From: Aquifex sp. | GTDB lineage: Bacteria; Aquificota; Aquificia; Aquificales; Aquificaceae | Direction: 5' to 3' | Assembly (NCBI GenBank): GCA_015487405.1 | Contig: WFPV01000026.1 | Location: 1-5,034, forward strand | DNA length: 5,034 bases | In this document: piece after piece, positions 4,812 through 5,034 of the stretch | Layout of the letters: each line of letters starts with the position of its first letter | Numbering within the stretch: position 1 is the first letter of the stretch | Program-made: the position numbers and the translations under genes | The notes under the pieces: generated by a model | Seen by the model: only the letters and a program-made list of their open reading frames with translations | Told to the model about the DNA's origin: nothing | The model's database searches: none

Positions 4812-5034
4812 ATGGCAAAGGAGAAATTTGAGAGGACAAAAGAACACGTAAACGTGGGAACAATAGGACACGTTGACCACGGGAAATCCACCCTCACTTC
4901 CGCTATTACATGCGTTTTAGCCGCAGGTCTCGTTGAAGGCGGTAAAGCCAAATGCTTCAAATACGAAGAAATTGACAAAGCTCCCGAAGAAAAAGAAAGA
5001 GGTATTACCATAAACATCACTCACGTTGAATACG
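4812..5034 (+). CDS. tuf: Elongation factor Tu, N-terminal 74 residues (partial)
   Basis: EF-Tu is the GTPase that delivers aminoacyl-tRNA to the ribosomal A site. The first 74 codons are present and the gene continues past the right edge. The N-terminus MAKEKFERTKEHVNVGTIG is nearly identical to other bacterial EF-Tu proteins. The P-loop GHVDHGKS occupies residues 19-26, and switch I contains ERGITIN (62-68), with Thr66 at the conserved Mg2+/GTP-sensing position. Between the P-loop helix and switch I the chain is about four residues longer than E. coli EF-Tu (AGLVEGGKAKCFKYEEIDKAPEEK region, 38-61); similar enlargement occurs in Thermus. Ser26 replaces the Thr usual in bacterial EF-Tu. The gene is probably co-transcribed with the four upstream tRNAs and may also have its own promoter. 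From memory, Aquifex aeolicus has two tuf genes, and this context suggests the tufB-like copy. Confidence 0.97.
   Translation, partial: MAKEKFERTKEHVNVGTIGHVDHGKSTLTSAITCVLAAGLVEGGKAKCFKYEEIDKAPEEKERGITINITHVEY

Noticed and set aside
4778..5020. 80-codon minus-strand open frame opposite tuf
   Set aside because: It is antisense to the unmistakable EF-Tu N-terminus and covers the tuf ribosome binding site.
1..5034. CRISPR array, insertion sequence, phage or defence genes
   Set aside because: I saw no spaced direct repeats, terminal inverted repeats, transposase, integrase or nuclease motifs. The tRNA genes show no adjacent attachment-site duplication within the window.

Overview
The window looks like chromosomal DNA of a hyperthermophilic member of the Aquificales, most likely Aquifex aeolicus. 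This rests on recognising the EF-Tu N-terminus, the Lys/Glu-rich proteins, the very tight gene packing, and the combination of an archaeal-type 3-dehydroquinate synthase with flagellar genes and an E. coli-like tRNA-tuf cluster. The species name is recognition from memory, not a database result.

Layout. On the left (1-1284), three minus-strand genes overlap head to tail and read leftwards: a type II 3-dehydroquinate synthase (AroB'-like, 331 aa), a small FliO-like membrane protein (89 aa, GTG start in a GTGA overlap), and the first 16 codons of a probable fliP. A 16-nt divergent gap (1285-1300) separates this unit from a plus-strand MOSC-domain protein (1301-2050). The 3' end of the MOSC gene overlaps the 3' end of minus-strand coaX (type III pantothenate kinase) by 35 nt. 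coaX in turn overlaps hyuB (hydantoinase B/5-oxoprolinase family subunit, 521 aa) by 4 nt, so hyuB-coaX is a two-gene minus-strand operon.

On the right (4269-5034), everything reads rightwards. A near-perfect sigma-70-type promoter (TTGACA, 17 bp, TACAAT) abuts the hyuB start codon. It drives tRNA-Thr(TGT), tRNA-Tyr(GTA), tRNA-Gly(TCC) and tRNA-Thr(GGT), followed by a tuf gene that runs off the window end. This order and these anticodons match the E. coli thrU-tyrU-glyT-thrT-tufB operon. A second promoter candidate lies between the last tRNA and tuf.

No CRISPR array, insertion sequence, prophage or defence system is visible, and no stretch over 100 bases lacks a gene. The points most worth checking are the conserved tRNA-tuf operon, the divergent starts without Shine-Dalgarno sequences in a 16-nt gap, the archaeal-type DHQ synthase in a bacterium, the degenerate motifs in CoaX, and hyuB without an adjacent hyuA.
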